Below are positions 30,999-39,695 of a stretch of DNA of 41,593 nt, piece after piece; position 1 is the first letter of the stretch, and the number at the start of each line of letters is the position of its first letter. The DNA lies in the NCBI GenBank assembly GCA_910586835.1, contig CAJUJU010000034.1, positions 1-41,593 of the forward strand, given 5' to 3'. The DNA comes from an uncultured Acetatifactor sp. Its GTDB lineage: Bacteria; Bacillota; Clostridia; Lachnospirales; Lachnospiraceae. The translations under genes were made by a program, and so were the position numbers. The notes under the pieces are model-generated. The model was not told the origin of the DNA, did not search any database, and saw only the letters and a program-made list of their open reading frames with translations.

Positions 30999-31027
30999 TT
31001 GAAAACAAAGGATATTTTCGATATTTT
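30999..31027 (+). promoter_or_regulatory. galE promoter
   Basis: TTGAAA (30999-31004), 17 nt, TATTTT (31022-31027), about 60 nt before the galE ATG. A TTGACA at 30972-30977 upstream lacks a fitting -10. Confidence 0.45.
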
Positions 31028-31057
31028 ATAAGGGAAGCAACAACAAAACAGCTTAAT

Positions 31058-31072
31058 GCCCGCCGGGCGGGC
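31058..31072 (+). repeat. recurrent pre-SD hairpin, copy 2 (galE)
   Basis: GCCCGCCGGGCGGGC, a 15-nt near-perfect palindrome that abuts the galE ribosome site AAGGAGG (31073-31079). See copies at 5186 and 39666. Confidence 0.45.
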
Positions 31073-31086
31073 AAGGAGGTAGCGGT

Positions 31087-32103
31087 ATGAGAATTTTAGT
31101 CACAGGCGGCGCCGGTTATATCGGCAGTCATACGGTAGTGGAACTGCAGCAGGCAGGCTATGAGGTGGTCGTGCTCGACAATCTCAGCAATGCAAGTGAG
31201 AAGTCGCTGGAGCGGGTGGAAGCCATCACCGGCAAAAAGGTTCCTTTTTACAAAGCGGATATTCTTGACAGGGAAGCCCTGGAAAAGATTTTTTCCGCAG
31301 CGCCGGTGGACGCGGTTATTCACTTCGCCGGGCTGAAGGCGGTGGGAGAATCCGTGCAGAAGCCCTGGGAGTACTATGAGAATAATATAGCGGGTACGCT
31401 GACTCTGGTGGATGTGATGAGAAAGCATGGCGTGAAGAACATCATCTTCTCCTCCAGCGCAACGGTATACGGCAATCCGGCTTTCATTCCCATCACAGAG
31501 GAGTGCCCCAAGGGACAGTGCACGAACCCTTATGGCTGGACCAAATCCATGCTGGAACAGATTCTTTCGGATATCCAGAAGGCGGATCCCGAGTGGAATG
31601 TGATACTGCTGCGATACTTCAATCCCATCGGGGCGCATAAGAGCGGCACCATGGGAGAGAATCCCAACGGGATACCCAATAACCTCATGCCCTATATCAC
31701 ACAGGTTGCGGTTGGCAAGCTGAAGGAACTGGGTGTATTCGGAGACGATTATGATACGCCTGACGGAACCGGAGTCCGGGATTATATTCATGTGGTGGAT
31801 CTGGCCCTGGGACATGTGAAGGCGCTGAAGAAGATTGAGGAAAAGGCCGGATTGAAGATCTATAATCTGGGCACCGGAACGGGCTACAGCGTGCTGGATA
31901 TCGTAAAGAACTTTGAGGCGGCAACGGGCGTGAAGATACCCTATGCCATTAAGGAAAGACGCCCCGGCGACATTGCATCTTGCTACGCGGATGCAGGTCT
32001 TGCAAAGAAGGAGCTTGGCTGGGAGGCACAGTACGGCATTAAGGAAATGTGCGCCGACTCCTGGAGATGGCAGAAGAATAATCCCAACGGATATGAGGAC
32101 TGA
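31087..32103 (+). CDS. galE: UDP-glucose 4-epimerase
   Basis: Cytosolic NAD-dependent epimerase (Leloir pathway) that interconverts UDP-glucose and UDP-galactose. The 338-residue product has the NAD loop GGAGYIGSH (7-15), SSSATVYG and the catalytic Tyr-Lys in NPYGWTKSMLEQ. Length is normal for the family. AAGGAGG precedes the ATG. It follows the pyrophosphorylase gene and precedes the three GT-C-like genes. Its last codons lie in the stem of a shared terminator. Confidence 0.97.
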   Translation: MRILVTGGAGYIGSHTVVELQQAGYEVVVLDNLSNASEKSLERVEAITGKKVPFYKADILDREALEKIFSAAPVDAVIHFAGLKAVGESVQKPWEYYENNIAGTLTLVDVMRKHGVKNIIFSSSATVYGNPAFIPITEECPKGQCTNPYGWTKSMLEQILSDIQKADPEWNVILLRYFNPIGAHKSGTMGENPNGIPNNLMPYITQVAVGKLKELGVFGDDYDTPDGTGVRDYIHVVDLALGHVKALKKIEEKAGLKIYNLGTGTGYSVLDIVKNFEAATGVKIPYAIKERRPGDIASCYADAGLAKKELGWEAQYGIKEMCADSWRWQKNNPNGYED

Positions 32104-32119
32104 GCTTTGCTCAGTCCTC
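32095..32119. terminator. shared terminator hairpin coding both gene ends
   Basis: Perfect 11-bp stem GAGGACTGAGC / GCTCAGTCCTC with a TTT loop. It encodes the last codons and stop (GAG GAC TGA) of galE on the plus strand and of the small gene at 32111 on the minus strand. U tracts are short on both sides. Confidence 0.7.
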
Positions 32120-32377
32120 TTCAATTACCTGGAGTTCAAGATAATCAAAATCTATGTCGTCTATAAAGTTATCCTGGCCGAAGCGCACTTTTCGGTGCCG
32201 TTTGAATTCCGCTATATTTTTCTCCAGCCATACCGGTCTGCTCAGATCAAACTGAATGCAGACTTCGTCCAGCGCGCGAAAGACCTTGTGGGTGCGCGTA
32301 TCGTCGCTGCCGTCCTCTATGCAGGTGTCCTGCATCAAATGATTATCCCGGAAAGTTCTTGCCCATAATCGAAACAT
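32111..32377 (-). CDS. conserved small hypothetical protein
   Basis: An acidic 88-residue cytosolic protein (MFRLWARTFRDNHLMQDTCI ... ALDEVCIQFDLSRPVWLEKN ... EFKRHRKVRFGQDNF ... LQVIEED). AGGATG precedes the ATG. It has the look of a protein widely conserved in Lachnospiraceae, with Trp-Leu-Glu-Lys-Asn and a basic centre, but I cannot name a function. It converges with galE and shares the terminator. Confidence 0.75.
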   Translation of the reverse strand: MFRLWARTFRDNHLMQDTCIEDGSDDTRTHKVFRALDEVCIQFDLSRPVWLEKNIAEFKRHRKVRFGQDNFIDDIDFDYLELQVIEED

Positions 32378-32404
32378 AATTTTTCATCCTTTCGCTCTTA
32401 TCTT

Positions 32405-32435
32405 ACCGGATTTTGCGTTTTAGCGCAAGTCCGGT
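32405..32435. repeat. hairpin upstream of the GT-C operon promoter
   Basis: ACCGGA-TT-TTGCG-TTTTAG-CGCAA-G-TCCGGT forms an 11-bp stem with a small internal bulge. It lies upstream of the -35 at 32446 and may be an operator or a cruciform-type element. Confidence 0.35.
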
Positions 32436-32445
32436 GTCATAACAA

Positions 32446-32474
32446 TTGCAACAGACAGGCAAAACTGATATAGT
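32446..32474 (+). promoter_or_regulatory. promoter of the tandem GT-C operon
   Basis: TTGCAA (32446-32451), 17 nt, TATAGT (32469-32474), about 55 nt before the first gene. Confidence 0.6.
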
Positions 32475-32527
32475 ATACACGGATAGCCTGTGGGGCGTGT
32501 AAATGCAGCATTGGGAATGGGAGGAGA

Positions 32528-34849
32528 ATGGAATTGAAAGAGAAGCTCAGAGAATTGCATCTGAAAAAGAGAAAGTCCTTTCGCATCCTGCTTTTGGTGG
32601 AGCTGCTCCTGATTTTTGCGGGTGTTCCGGGTTTATTCGGAAAAAATCAGGTGTATGAATATGGGCGGGAGAATATGCTTATTCATTTTGGAAGCTGGAA
32701 CCAGGAGACAGGAAGCTGTCAAGTGGAGGAAAGCTCCGGACAGAAGGGAAATATGGCAGACTTTGAGGATATTTCTCTGCCGCGGGGAGTGTACACCGTG
32801 GAACTTCGCTATGAGACAGACACCTTTATGCAGAATCGCATTGGTGTGTCGCGAGGAACTGCAGGCTATAAAGGATTGCTGACAAACGGGGAAAACTGTT
32901 ATCCCGGAACCTCGGCTACTGATTTTCAAGTGTGGCTTCTGGAGGATGCGGCGAAAATTGGTATTCACGCGGTATACGGAGGCCAGGGAAGTTTTTTGGT
33001 GTCCGGGCTTACGATAAGGGAGACCAACGCGCTGAACAGGATCTGGATTTTTTGTGCAGCGGCAGCAGCACTGTTTGTGAATCTGTGCTATTTGTATTTT
33101 GCATATGACAGGCAATTTGGGATTACTGCAAAGGACAAGACCGTTCATTTTATTTTGGCGCTGACTGTTCTCTTTTCTTCCATGCCTCTGATGGTGGATT
33201 ATATCGCGAACAGCGGTGACCTGGCATATCATTTAATACGAGTGGAGGGAATAAAGGACAGTATATTGAACGGACAGTTTCCGAACAGGATTGCTCCGGA
33301 ATGGCAGCAGGGATATGGCTATGCGTCTCCGATTTTTTATGGAGAGACTGCACTGTATCTTATGGCTTTGTTCCGGCTTGTCGGCTTTACCATTCTGACC
33401 AGCTATCGCATGTTTTTCTTTCTGCTGAATATGGCTACGGTGCTGACGTCATATTATTGCTTTAAAAAGATATTCGAGGAGAAATATATCGGACTGGTCT
33501 GTGCGGTTATTTATTCGCTTTCAGTTTATCGCTTTTTCAAGACTTTTTGTACAGGAGGCTTTGGAGAAAGTATAGCTGTGACATTCCTTCCGGTTCTGGT
33601 ATATGGATTTTACAGGGTGTTTTCTCAGGAGCCGGAAAGCGAGGGGTATCGGAAAAGCTGGATTCCGCTGACTATTGGTTTCTGCGGACTGATTCAGTCA
33701 CATTTGCTGACCGGTGAATTGGTGGGACTGTTTACCATTCTCCTGTGTCTGATTCAGATCAAGAAGGTGTTTCGGAAGCAGACTTTTCTTGTACTGGCGA
33801 AGACGGTGATATACAGCTGCCTGCTCAGCGCATGGTTTCTGGTTCCCTTTCTGGATTATATGCTGACGGGAGATTTTGTGATCCAGCATGTTTCGGCCCG
33901 GACCATACAGTCCAGAGGCCTGTATCCGGCTCATCTGCTGTTCGCCTTTCCCATCAGCGGCAGCAATGCCTTTTATGAGACTGCAGGCATGTATGACAGT
34001 CAGGCGACAAACCTGGGGCTTCCGCTGATCGGGGTACTGATCCTGTGGGCGGGACTGCGTTTTTTCCGCAGGACGGGAGTGCTCCGAAGAGAGGAACTGG
34101 CGCTGGGAAGGATTACGGCCTGGTTTGCCCTGATCTCCATGACCATGAGTCTCTGTCTGTTCCCATGGGACAGGATACAGTCCATAAACGGGCTGACGGC
34201 TACCCTGGTATCCAGTCTGCAGTTTCCCAGCAGGATGCTGAGTATAGCCAGCGTAATGCTGACCACGCTTGCGGGAGTGACGGCCAGGTGTGTGTTGAAG
34301 CAGTATGGTCGTCAAGGCGGATTTGTCTATGCTGCTGCTATGACGGCAGCGGTTCTGATAAGCAATATCTGGCTGCTTACTTATATGACCTATGATATGC
34401 GTGGAATCTATCTGTACAACGAAGAGGGAATGGGCTCCGGCTATGTCGCGGGTGCCGAATATCTTCCTTACGGCGCGGATCGTTCTCTGTTTGTTCCCAG
34501 AGCGCCGCGAACGATGGGAGGCGTAGTCCTGGAGGGATATGAAAAGAGAGGGCTGACAATGGATGTTCAGTGCACAGCCGAGTCGGCCGGAGCGTTGGAG
34601 CTTCCGCTGCTGTATTACAAAGGGTATCAGGCCTGGGATCGTGATACAGGGCAGCAATTCCCGGTTCAGGCGGAAGAGAATTTTTCCGTGAAGGTACAGC
34701 TGCCCGGGGGCTACAGCGGAACGGTGCGGACGGCATTTGTGAGTCCGCTGTACTGGAGAGTGGCGGAGGGAGTCAGCGTGGCAGTCTTTTGTCTGTTGAC
34801 AGTATCCTGCCATATGCGGAAAAGAAAGCGTGAGGAGGTGAGGGAGTGA
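32528..34849 (+). CDS. PTPS-related/YfhO-like membrane protein, paralogue A
   Basis: A 773-residue polytopic protein. One N-terminal helix (about 20-40) leads to an extracellular beta-rich domain (about 45-165), then about ten to twelve helices and a C-terminal extracellular domain (about 620-745) with a final helix. After the second helix lies SGDLAYHLIRVE with D231-x3-H235, and then GYGYASPIFYGE, the pattern of the PTPS-related membrane family, placed in the GT-C glycosyltransferase fold. It probably moves a sugar from a lipid carrier to a surface polymer. The ATG follows GAGGAGA. Close paralogue of the gene at 36201. Confidence 0.85.
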   Translation: MELKEKLRELHLKKRKSFRILLLVELLLIFAGVPGLFGKNQVYEYGRENMLIHFGSWNQETGSCQVEESSGQKGNMADFEDISLPRGVYTVELRYETDTFMQNRIGVSRGTAGYKGLLTNGENCYPGTSATDFQVWLLEDAAKIGIHAVYGGQGSFLVSGLTIRETNALNRIWIFCAAAAALFVNLCYLYFAYDRQFGITAKDKTVHFILALTVLFSSMPLMVDYIANSGDLAYHLIRVEGIKDSILNGQFPNRIAPEWQQGYGYASPIFYGETALYLMALFRLVGFTILTSYRMFFFLLNMATVLTSYYCFKKIFEEKYIGLVCAVIYSLSVYRFFKTFCTGGFGESIAVTFLPVLVYGFYRVFSQEPESEGYRKSWIPLTIGFCGLIQSHLLTGELVGLFTILLCLIQIKKVFRKQTFLVLAKTVIYSCLLSAWFLVPFLDYMLTGDFVIQHVSARTIQSRGLYPAHLLFAFPISGSNAFYETAGMYDSQATNLGLPLIGVLILWAGLRFFRRTGVLRREELALGRITAWFALISMTMSLCLFPWDRIQSINGLTATLVSSLQFPSRMLSIASVMLTTLAGVTARCVLKQYGRQGGFVYAAAMTAAVLISNIWLLTYMTYDMRGIYLYNEEGMGSGYVAGAEYLPYGADRSLFVPRAPRTMGGVVLEGYEKRGLTMDVQCTAESAGALELPLLYYKGYQAWDRDTGQQFPVQAEENFSVKVQLPGGYSGTVRTAFVSPLYWRVAEGVSVAVFCLLTVSCHMRKRKREEVRE

Positions 34850-36195
34850 CTTGGACTGTTAAAACGAAAAACGGAATGTCTGTTATGAAATACTTGCATA
34901 TTCTGGCATTGGGGGGTGTGGCGCTGGCGGTTTCCGTGCCGCTGATGACAAACTATTGCATTGACGGAGTGAATGTCAGCTTTTACCTGCGACGGTTGCA
35001 AAAAATTTGTCCGGAGGATATTTTCCTGCTGCTGCCTTCTCTGCTGGTGCGTGCGGGAGCGCCGGTGGAATTTGTATATAAGCTGCTTTTGTTTGGGCTT
35101 AATGTGGCCACGGCAGGAATTTCCTATCTCTGTTTTTATGGTATTTTCCGGGACAGGCTGACGGGAGTAATGGGAAGTATGCTTTATACCTGGGCGCCTT
35201 ATCGGCTGAATGACTTATATTGCAGGGCGGATCTGGGAGAAGCGATTGCACTTTGTTTTCTGCCCATCCTTTTTTACGGATTGTATCAAATCTGCCGGGA
35301 GGAGACAGATTCCCGGGAATACAGGCGGCTCTGGATTGTGCTTGCGCTGGGATATACCCTGATTGTGCAGGTCTATCTGCTGAGTTTTCTGGTGGCGGTC
35401 GGCTTTACGATTCTGTACGGTATCCTGACATGGAAAAGGATCTTTCGCAGACCGGCGCTGATTGTATTGCTGAAGACGGCGGCTGCTTTTCTGGTGTGCA
35501 ATCTGTGGTTGTTTCTGATTCTGTTTCTGCGGCTGCGGGAAGGCACTTTTTCCATGGCGGCCTTTCGCGGTGAAATGATTCAGAGCGGAGGTGTTTTTCC
35601 CTCTGTCTTTTTGCAGCTGTTTTTTCTGAACGGAAGCTCCTTTCGGACAGCGGGTGTGGGGACGGAAAATATGCAGCCGATGGGTGTTGGTTTTGCTGTG
35701 ACAGCAGGAGTGCTGATATTTTTGTGGCTTGTCTTTGTGGGGAGATACCGTGACAGGATGGAGGACAGAGAATTCTGTCGCTTTGAAAAAAGTATGGGGA
35801 TTGCAGGTGCCATTGTCGCAGTGATGGCTACGAACTGTTTCCCATGGGATTGGCTGCAGAAACAAAACGGTGTGTTTTTTCGGTTGATCGCCAGTTTGCA
35901 GTCGCCCTCCAGACTGATGCCAATGGTTCTTTTATGCTTTATTGTGCTGACCTGCGGGGTGGTCTGGCAGGTGAAGAAGCAGGAAAAGGCCTCCGTGGGC
36001 ATGTCGCTTGCCATGATGATCGCGGCGCTGTCCCTGGTGTCTGTTCAGTATCTGACGGGAGATATTCTAAGCACGGGAGAGCCCAGAAGCCTTTATGGTG
36101 TGGAATACGGGGAGCCGGAGGGAGAAGAGCGTCTTCTGCCGGAAAACCTGGATATTTCTCCATGGGATTACGGAAAATATGAGAAAGGGAATTAG
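34846..36195 (+). CDS. shortened GT-C paralogue B with altered motif
   Basis: A 449-residue membrane protein similar to paralogues A and C in the core (GVMGSMLYTWAPYRLNDLY, CFPWDWLQKQNG, LQSPSRLMP) but without their N-terminal and C-terminal extracellular domains. The aligned acidic loop reads DGVNVSFYLRRL, so N43 and Y47 stand where A and C have Asp and His. D40 is nearby and could substitute. GTG start overlaps the stop of A by 4 nt (GTGA), with AGGAGG before it, so translation is coupled. It may be an inactive partner subunit. It ends 5 nt before C. Confidence 0.8.
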   Translation: MTWTVKTKNGMSVMKYLHILALGGVALAVSVPLMTNYCIDGVNVSFYLRRLQKICPEDIFLLLPSLLVRAGAPVEFVYKLLLFGLNVATAGISYLCFYGIFRDRLTGVMGSMLYTWAPYRLNDLYCRADLGEAIALCFLPILFYGLYQICREETDSREYRRLWIVLALGYTLIVQVYLLSFLVAVGFTILYGILTWKRIFRRPALIVLLKTAAAFLVCNLWLFLILFLRLREGTFSMAAFRGEMIQSGGVFPSVFLQLFFLNGSSFRTAGVGTENMQPMGVGFAVTAGVLIFLWLVFVGRYRDRMEDREFCRFEKSMGIAGAIVAVMATNCFPWDWLQKQNGVFFRLIASLQSPSRLMPMVLLCFIVLTCGVVWQVKKQEKASVGMSLAMMIAALSLVSVQYLTGDILSTGEPRSLYGVEYGEPEGEERLLPENLDISPWDYGKYEKGN

Positions 36196-36200
36196 CTGGC

Positions 36201-38507
36201 ATGTGGAAAAAGTCTGAAGTCTGGAAGAATAAAAAATTCAGGTTGCTCCTGGTGCTGGAAGTGATATTGCTCCTTATTGGAATTGTGGGACTGATTCCGG
36301 GAGACAGGGTCGTAGGCGATGAGAGTACCATGAGAGTCGCCGTCCATGGAGGCGAGTATCTGGAGGAAAAACAGGGGTATTATATAGACGGAAGCTATGA
36401 CTATAATGGTGAGTTCCTGACGATGTGGCCTGAGACATTGCGGCCGGGTGTCTATCGGCTGAGGCTGGTTCTGGAGGCAAGTGACAATGAGGTGTCATTT
36501 TTTGAAGTCAAGAGCAGTACCGGTCAGTTTAGAAACTTGCTGTCTAATTCGGTAAATATTTACGGAGGAGCCGGTGAACAAAGCTGTCAGTTTTATGTAT
36601 GTGGGGTGGAGAAGGATGCGGCGATTGCGGTAAACTACAGCGGTGGAGAGCCGCTTCTGATTAAAAAGATTGAGGTGGTGCATACCAATGCCGGCAGCAG
36701 GATTCTGATTTGTTTGACACTGGCGGGGGCACTTCTCGTGAATACATTGTTTCTGCTGTTTTGTTATATGAAAAAGTACACAGTACCGCTGGAGACAAAG
36801 CTGGTCTGGTTTGGAATTCCCGGTCTGGCTGTTCTTGCTTCGCTGCCGCTGTTTGTGGATTATATGATCATCGGCGCCGATTCCGTTTTTCATTGGATGC
36901 GGATTGAGGCGCTGGCTCAGAGTATTGCCCAGGGAAATATCCCGGCCAGAATCGAGGCGCTGTGGCTGTACGGACATGGCTATGCCAACTCTGTCTTTTA
37001 CTGCGACACCTTTTTGACGCTTCCGGCGTTGCTGCGCCTGCTGGGTTTTGATATGAATACGGCGCATGGAACCTATGTGTTTGCGGTGAATCTGGCTACG
37101 GCCGTAATTGCCTATAAATGCTTTCGGGGCTGCTTTCAGGACAGCCGTATCGGTATGGTCGGAAGTATGCTCTATACGCTTGCACCGTACAGAATCTATC
37201 TTATTTACAACAGGGATGCATTGGGAGAGTATACGGCAATGACTTTTCTGCCGCTTCTGATATACGGTTTTTATCAGATCTTTACCGGGGATGTGGAGGA
37301 GAAGGAATATAAACGCAATTGGCTGTTTCCGGCGTTTGGCTTCAGCGGTATCATTCAGTCCCATGTGCTGTCTTGTGAGATCGTCGGGGGATTTACACTG
37401 CTGCTTTGCCTGATTCTGATAAAAAAAGTTTTGCGCAGGCAGACTTTTTTGGAACTGGTCAAGGTGTTGGCCGGAACGATTGCGTTCAGCTTTTGGTTTC
37501 TGGTTCCTTTTCTGGATATGAGTATGTCCGGTCAATATGCTTTTGCAGGAAATTCCGGTGATCTGATACAGAACCGGGGGATCCTGCCTGCCAATATCTT
37601 TTACACCATGCAGGCGGCGGGCAGCAATTCCCGTTTTCATGAAAAAGGGCTTCTGGAAACGGAGCCAATTGGTGTGGGAATGGCTGTGCTGCTGGGTGTG
37701 GGAGCTTTCTGGCTTGTGCGCAGCCTGCTGCGGGAAAAACGGGACAGTCGGTTGGATCGTGCGGCATTGACAGCATTTTTTATCGGTGTTTTTGCGTTGA
37801 TTGCCAGCACAAGCTATTTTCCCTGGAACGCAATTCAGTCCTGGAACAAGGTGACAGGTATGCTGGTGCCCATGCTGCAGTTTCCCACCAGACTGACGCT
37901 TGTGGCGGTGATCTGTATGACCTTTGTGACCTGTGTGGGGGCGGCGGTCATACTGAAACAGGGGGAAGGATTCTGGAGAAATGCTTTTTTGGTCATATTG
38001 TGCGGGACGGCCCTGGTGTTTTCCCTGTACCAGACCAATGATATTCTGCTGAAAAAAAGCGGGCTGATCAGATTGTACACGGCAGAGGCCATGGGGAACT
38101 CCGGTATATTGGGCGGGGAATATCTTCCGGAAGGTGTGGTGCGGAACTTTGGTTATGATTCCGCAGTGCCATCCGGGGGAGTGGAGATCTTATCCTTTGA
38201 GAAAAAGAATCTGGATACAGTCACACAGCTGAAAGTGGCCTCCGGGGAGGGGGAATACTGGGTGGAACTTCCCATGCTGCTGTATAAGGGATACAGAGCA
38301 CAGGATGCTGAGACCGGGGAAGGGTTTGAGGTGCAGGCCGGGGAGAATCAGATGGTGCGGGTACTGCTTCCGGAGGGATATAACGGAACATTGCATGTTT
38401 GGTATGCTGGAATGTGGTACTGGCGTGTGGCGGAGCTGGTCAGTCTGGCTGCCGCTTTGGCCGTGATCGTTTCGGGTGTGAAAAAAAGGATGCGATTCCG
38501 GGCATAA
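36201..38507 (+). CDS. PTPS-related/YfhO-like membrane protein, paralogue C
   Basis: A 768-residue membrane protein with the same plan as paralogue A: one helix, extracellular domain (about 45-160), helix bundle and C-terminal extracellular domain. The acidic loop is GADSVFHWMRIE, with D227-x3-H231, then YGHGYANSVFYCD. The shared sentences of A and C include ADSG or SGD loops, YCFKK-type linkers, SHVLSCEIVGG and SFWFLVPFLD. Weak GGGA before the ATG. The operon of three ends here with a possible terminator. Confidence 0.85.
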   Translation: MWKKSEVWKNKKFRLLLVLEVILLLIGIVGLIPGDRVVGDESTMRVAVHGGEYLEEKQGYYIDGSYDYNGEFLTMWPETLRPGVYRLRLVLEASDNEVSFFEVKSSTGQFRNLLSNSVNIYGGAGEQSCQFYVCGVEKDAAIAVNYSGGEPLLIKKIEVVHTNAGSRILICLTLAGALLVNTLFLLFCYMKKYTVPLETKLVWFGIPGLAVLASLPLFVDYMIIGADSVFHWMRIEALAQSIAQGNIPARIEALWLYGHGYANSVFYCDTFLTLPALLRLLGFDMNTAHGTYVFAVNLATAVIAYKCFRGCFQDSRIGMVGSMLYTLAPYRIYLIYNRDALGEYTAMTFLPLLIYGFYQIFTGDVEEKEYKRNWLFPAFGFSGIIQSHVLSCEIVGGFTLLLCLILIKKVLRRQTFLELVKVLAGTIAFSFWFLVPFLDMSMSGQYAFAGNSGDLIQNRGILPANIFYTMQAAGSNSRFHEKGLLETEPIGVGMAVLLGVGAFWLVRSLLREKRDSRLDRAALTAFFIGVFALIASTSYFPWNAIQSWNKVTGMLVPMLQFPTRLTLVAVICMTFVTCVGAAVILKQGEGFWRNAFLVILCGTALVFSLYQTNDILLKKSGLIRLYTAEAMGNSGILGGEYLPEGVVRNFGYDSAVPSGGVEILSFEKKNLDTVTQLKVASGEGEYWVELPMLLYKGYRAQDAETGEGFEVQAGENQMVRVLLPEGYNGTLHVWYAGMWYWRVAELVSLAAALAVIVSGVKKRMRFRA

Positions 38508-38555
38508 TCGGCGATTTCCTGCATATGATAAAAGAGTGGGCGAAATTTTTATAAA

Positions 38556-38580
38556 AAAACCCTTAATTTTCCTGGGTTTT
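38556..38580 (+). terminator. weak terminator after the GT-C operon
   Basis: AAAACCC (38556-38562) / GGGTTTT (38574-38580), 7 bp, 11-nt loop, T-rich 3' side. Weak but well placed. Confidence 0.45.
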
Positions 38581-38582
38581 AG

Positions 38583-38611
38583 TGCATTTTCACAGGAATA
38601 CATGCTATAAT
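38583..38611 (+). promoter_or_regulatory. promoter of the alarmone synthetase gene
   Basis: TGCATT (38583-38588, weak), 17 nt, perfect TATAAT (38606-38611) with TGC before it as an extended -10. Confidence 0.55.
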
Positions 38612-38672
38612 GTTGAAATAGAAGGTCGATATTTCAAAAAATCAGCCCAAAACCCACAATAAAGGAGCAGGA

Positions 38673-39317
38673 ATGGAACTGAAGGCAGACAACGGAGAGG
38701 GAATTGACAGCTGGAAGGAGGTAACGATCACCTACAGCGCGGCTCTCCGACAGATAGAGACAAGAATGGAGATTTTGAATGATGAATTTCAGCATGTTCA
38801 TCAGTATAATCCCATCGAACACATCAAAGCGCGCATCAAGACGCCGGAGAGTATCGTAAAAAAGCTGAAGAGAAACGGGTATGAATCCACCATAGACAAT
38901 ATGGTGAAGTACATAAATGATATCGCGGGTATCCGCATCATCTGTTCTTTCACCTCGGACATCTACCGAATAGCGGATATGATCTGCAAACAGAAGGACA
39001 TTAAGGTGGTCGCGCGGAAGGATTACATCACCTTTCCCAAGGCCAGCGGATACAAAAGCTATCACATGATTGTCACCATCCCGGTCTATCTTTCCGACAG
39101 GACAGTGGATACGAAGGTGGAGATACAGATACGAACCGTGGCCATGGATTTCTGGGCCAGTCTGGAGCACAAAATCCACTATAAATTTGAAGGGGATGCG
39201 CCCGAGCACATCAGGAACGAACTGGTGGAATGTGCAAAGCTGGTGGCAGACCTGGACGCAAGAATGCTGTCTCTGAATGATGAGATACTGGCGATCAGTC
39301 AGGCGCCGGACAGATAG
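38673..39317 (+). CDS. relQ: small alarmone synthetase (RelQ/YjbM-like)
   Basis: Makes (p)ppGpp from GTP/GDP and ATP. The 214-residue product has only the synthetase domain, with IEHIKARIKTPESIVKKLKR, the catalytic DIAGIRIICSF, SGYKSYHMIV and EIQIRTVAMDFW. There is no hydrolase domain and no TGS/ACT tail, so it is a small synthetase. The C-terminal helix fits the RelQ group, which forms a tetramer in known cases. Own promoter upstream, AGGAG before the ATG. Confidence 0.93.
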   Translation: MELKADNGEGIDSWKEVTITYSAALRQIETRMEILNDEFQHVHQYNPIEHIKARIKTPESIVKKLKRNGYESTIDNMVKYINDIAGIRIICSFTSDIYRIADMICKQKDIKVVARKDYITFPKASGYKSYHMIVTIPVYLSDRTVDTKVEIQIRTVAMDFWASLEHKIHYKFEGDAPEHIRNELVECAKLVADLDARMLSLNDEILAISQAPDR

Positions 39318-39414
39318 GCCTGTTGATGTAATCGACGGTTCCCCACCGGAAAGACCGCAGGAGAAGGAATTGTTTTCAGTGTTGAGAAATAGACGTAGCC
39401 CTGAAATGAGGAGT

Positions 39415-39443
39415 GCCCAGATGCCTTTCGGCACCTGGGCTAT
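39415..39443 (+). terminator. terminator after the alarmone synthetase gene
   Basis: GCCCAG-A-TGCC / GGCA-C-CTGGGC, 10 bp with one A-C mismatch, loop TTTC, then TATT. The following 39444-39611 is AT-rich and holds a small hairpin (AACCA-TATT-TGGTT, 39548-39561) but no gene. Confidence 0.6.
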
Positions 39444-39611
39444 TATGAAAAAATTATCTTGTTTGTGCTTTTGAATGTAAATACATTATAGCAATTAGTT
39501 GTGAATAAAGTATGAACACAATGTTAATACTTGGTGAATGTTACAAAAACCATATTTGGTTACAGATTTGCTTATACAATTTGCACAAAAACGGATTTGC
39601 TGTCATTTGAG

Positions 39612-39640
39612 TTGTAATCTATGCGGAAAAATGGTAAACT
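39612..39640 (+). promoter_or_regulatory. promoter of the coiled-coil gene
   Basis: TTGTAA (39612-39617), 17 nt, TAAACT (39635-39640), about 55 nt before the ATG. Confidence 0.5.
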
Positions 39641-39665
39641 ATGCACAGAGAACAGAGTGAAAAGT

Positions 39666-39681
39666 GCCCGCCGGAGTGGGC
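39666..39681 (+). repeat. recurrent pre-SD hairpin, copy 3
   Basis: GCCCGC-CGGA-GTGGGC, 6 bp with one G-U pair, directly before the ribosome site AGGAAGGAA. See copies at 5186 and 31058. Confidence 0.4.
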
Positions 39682-39695
39682 AGGAAGGAATACAG

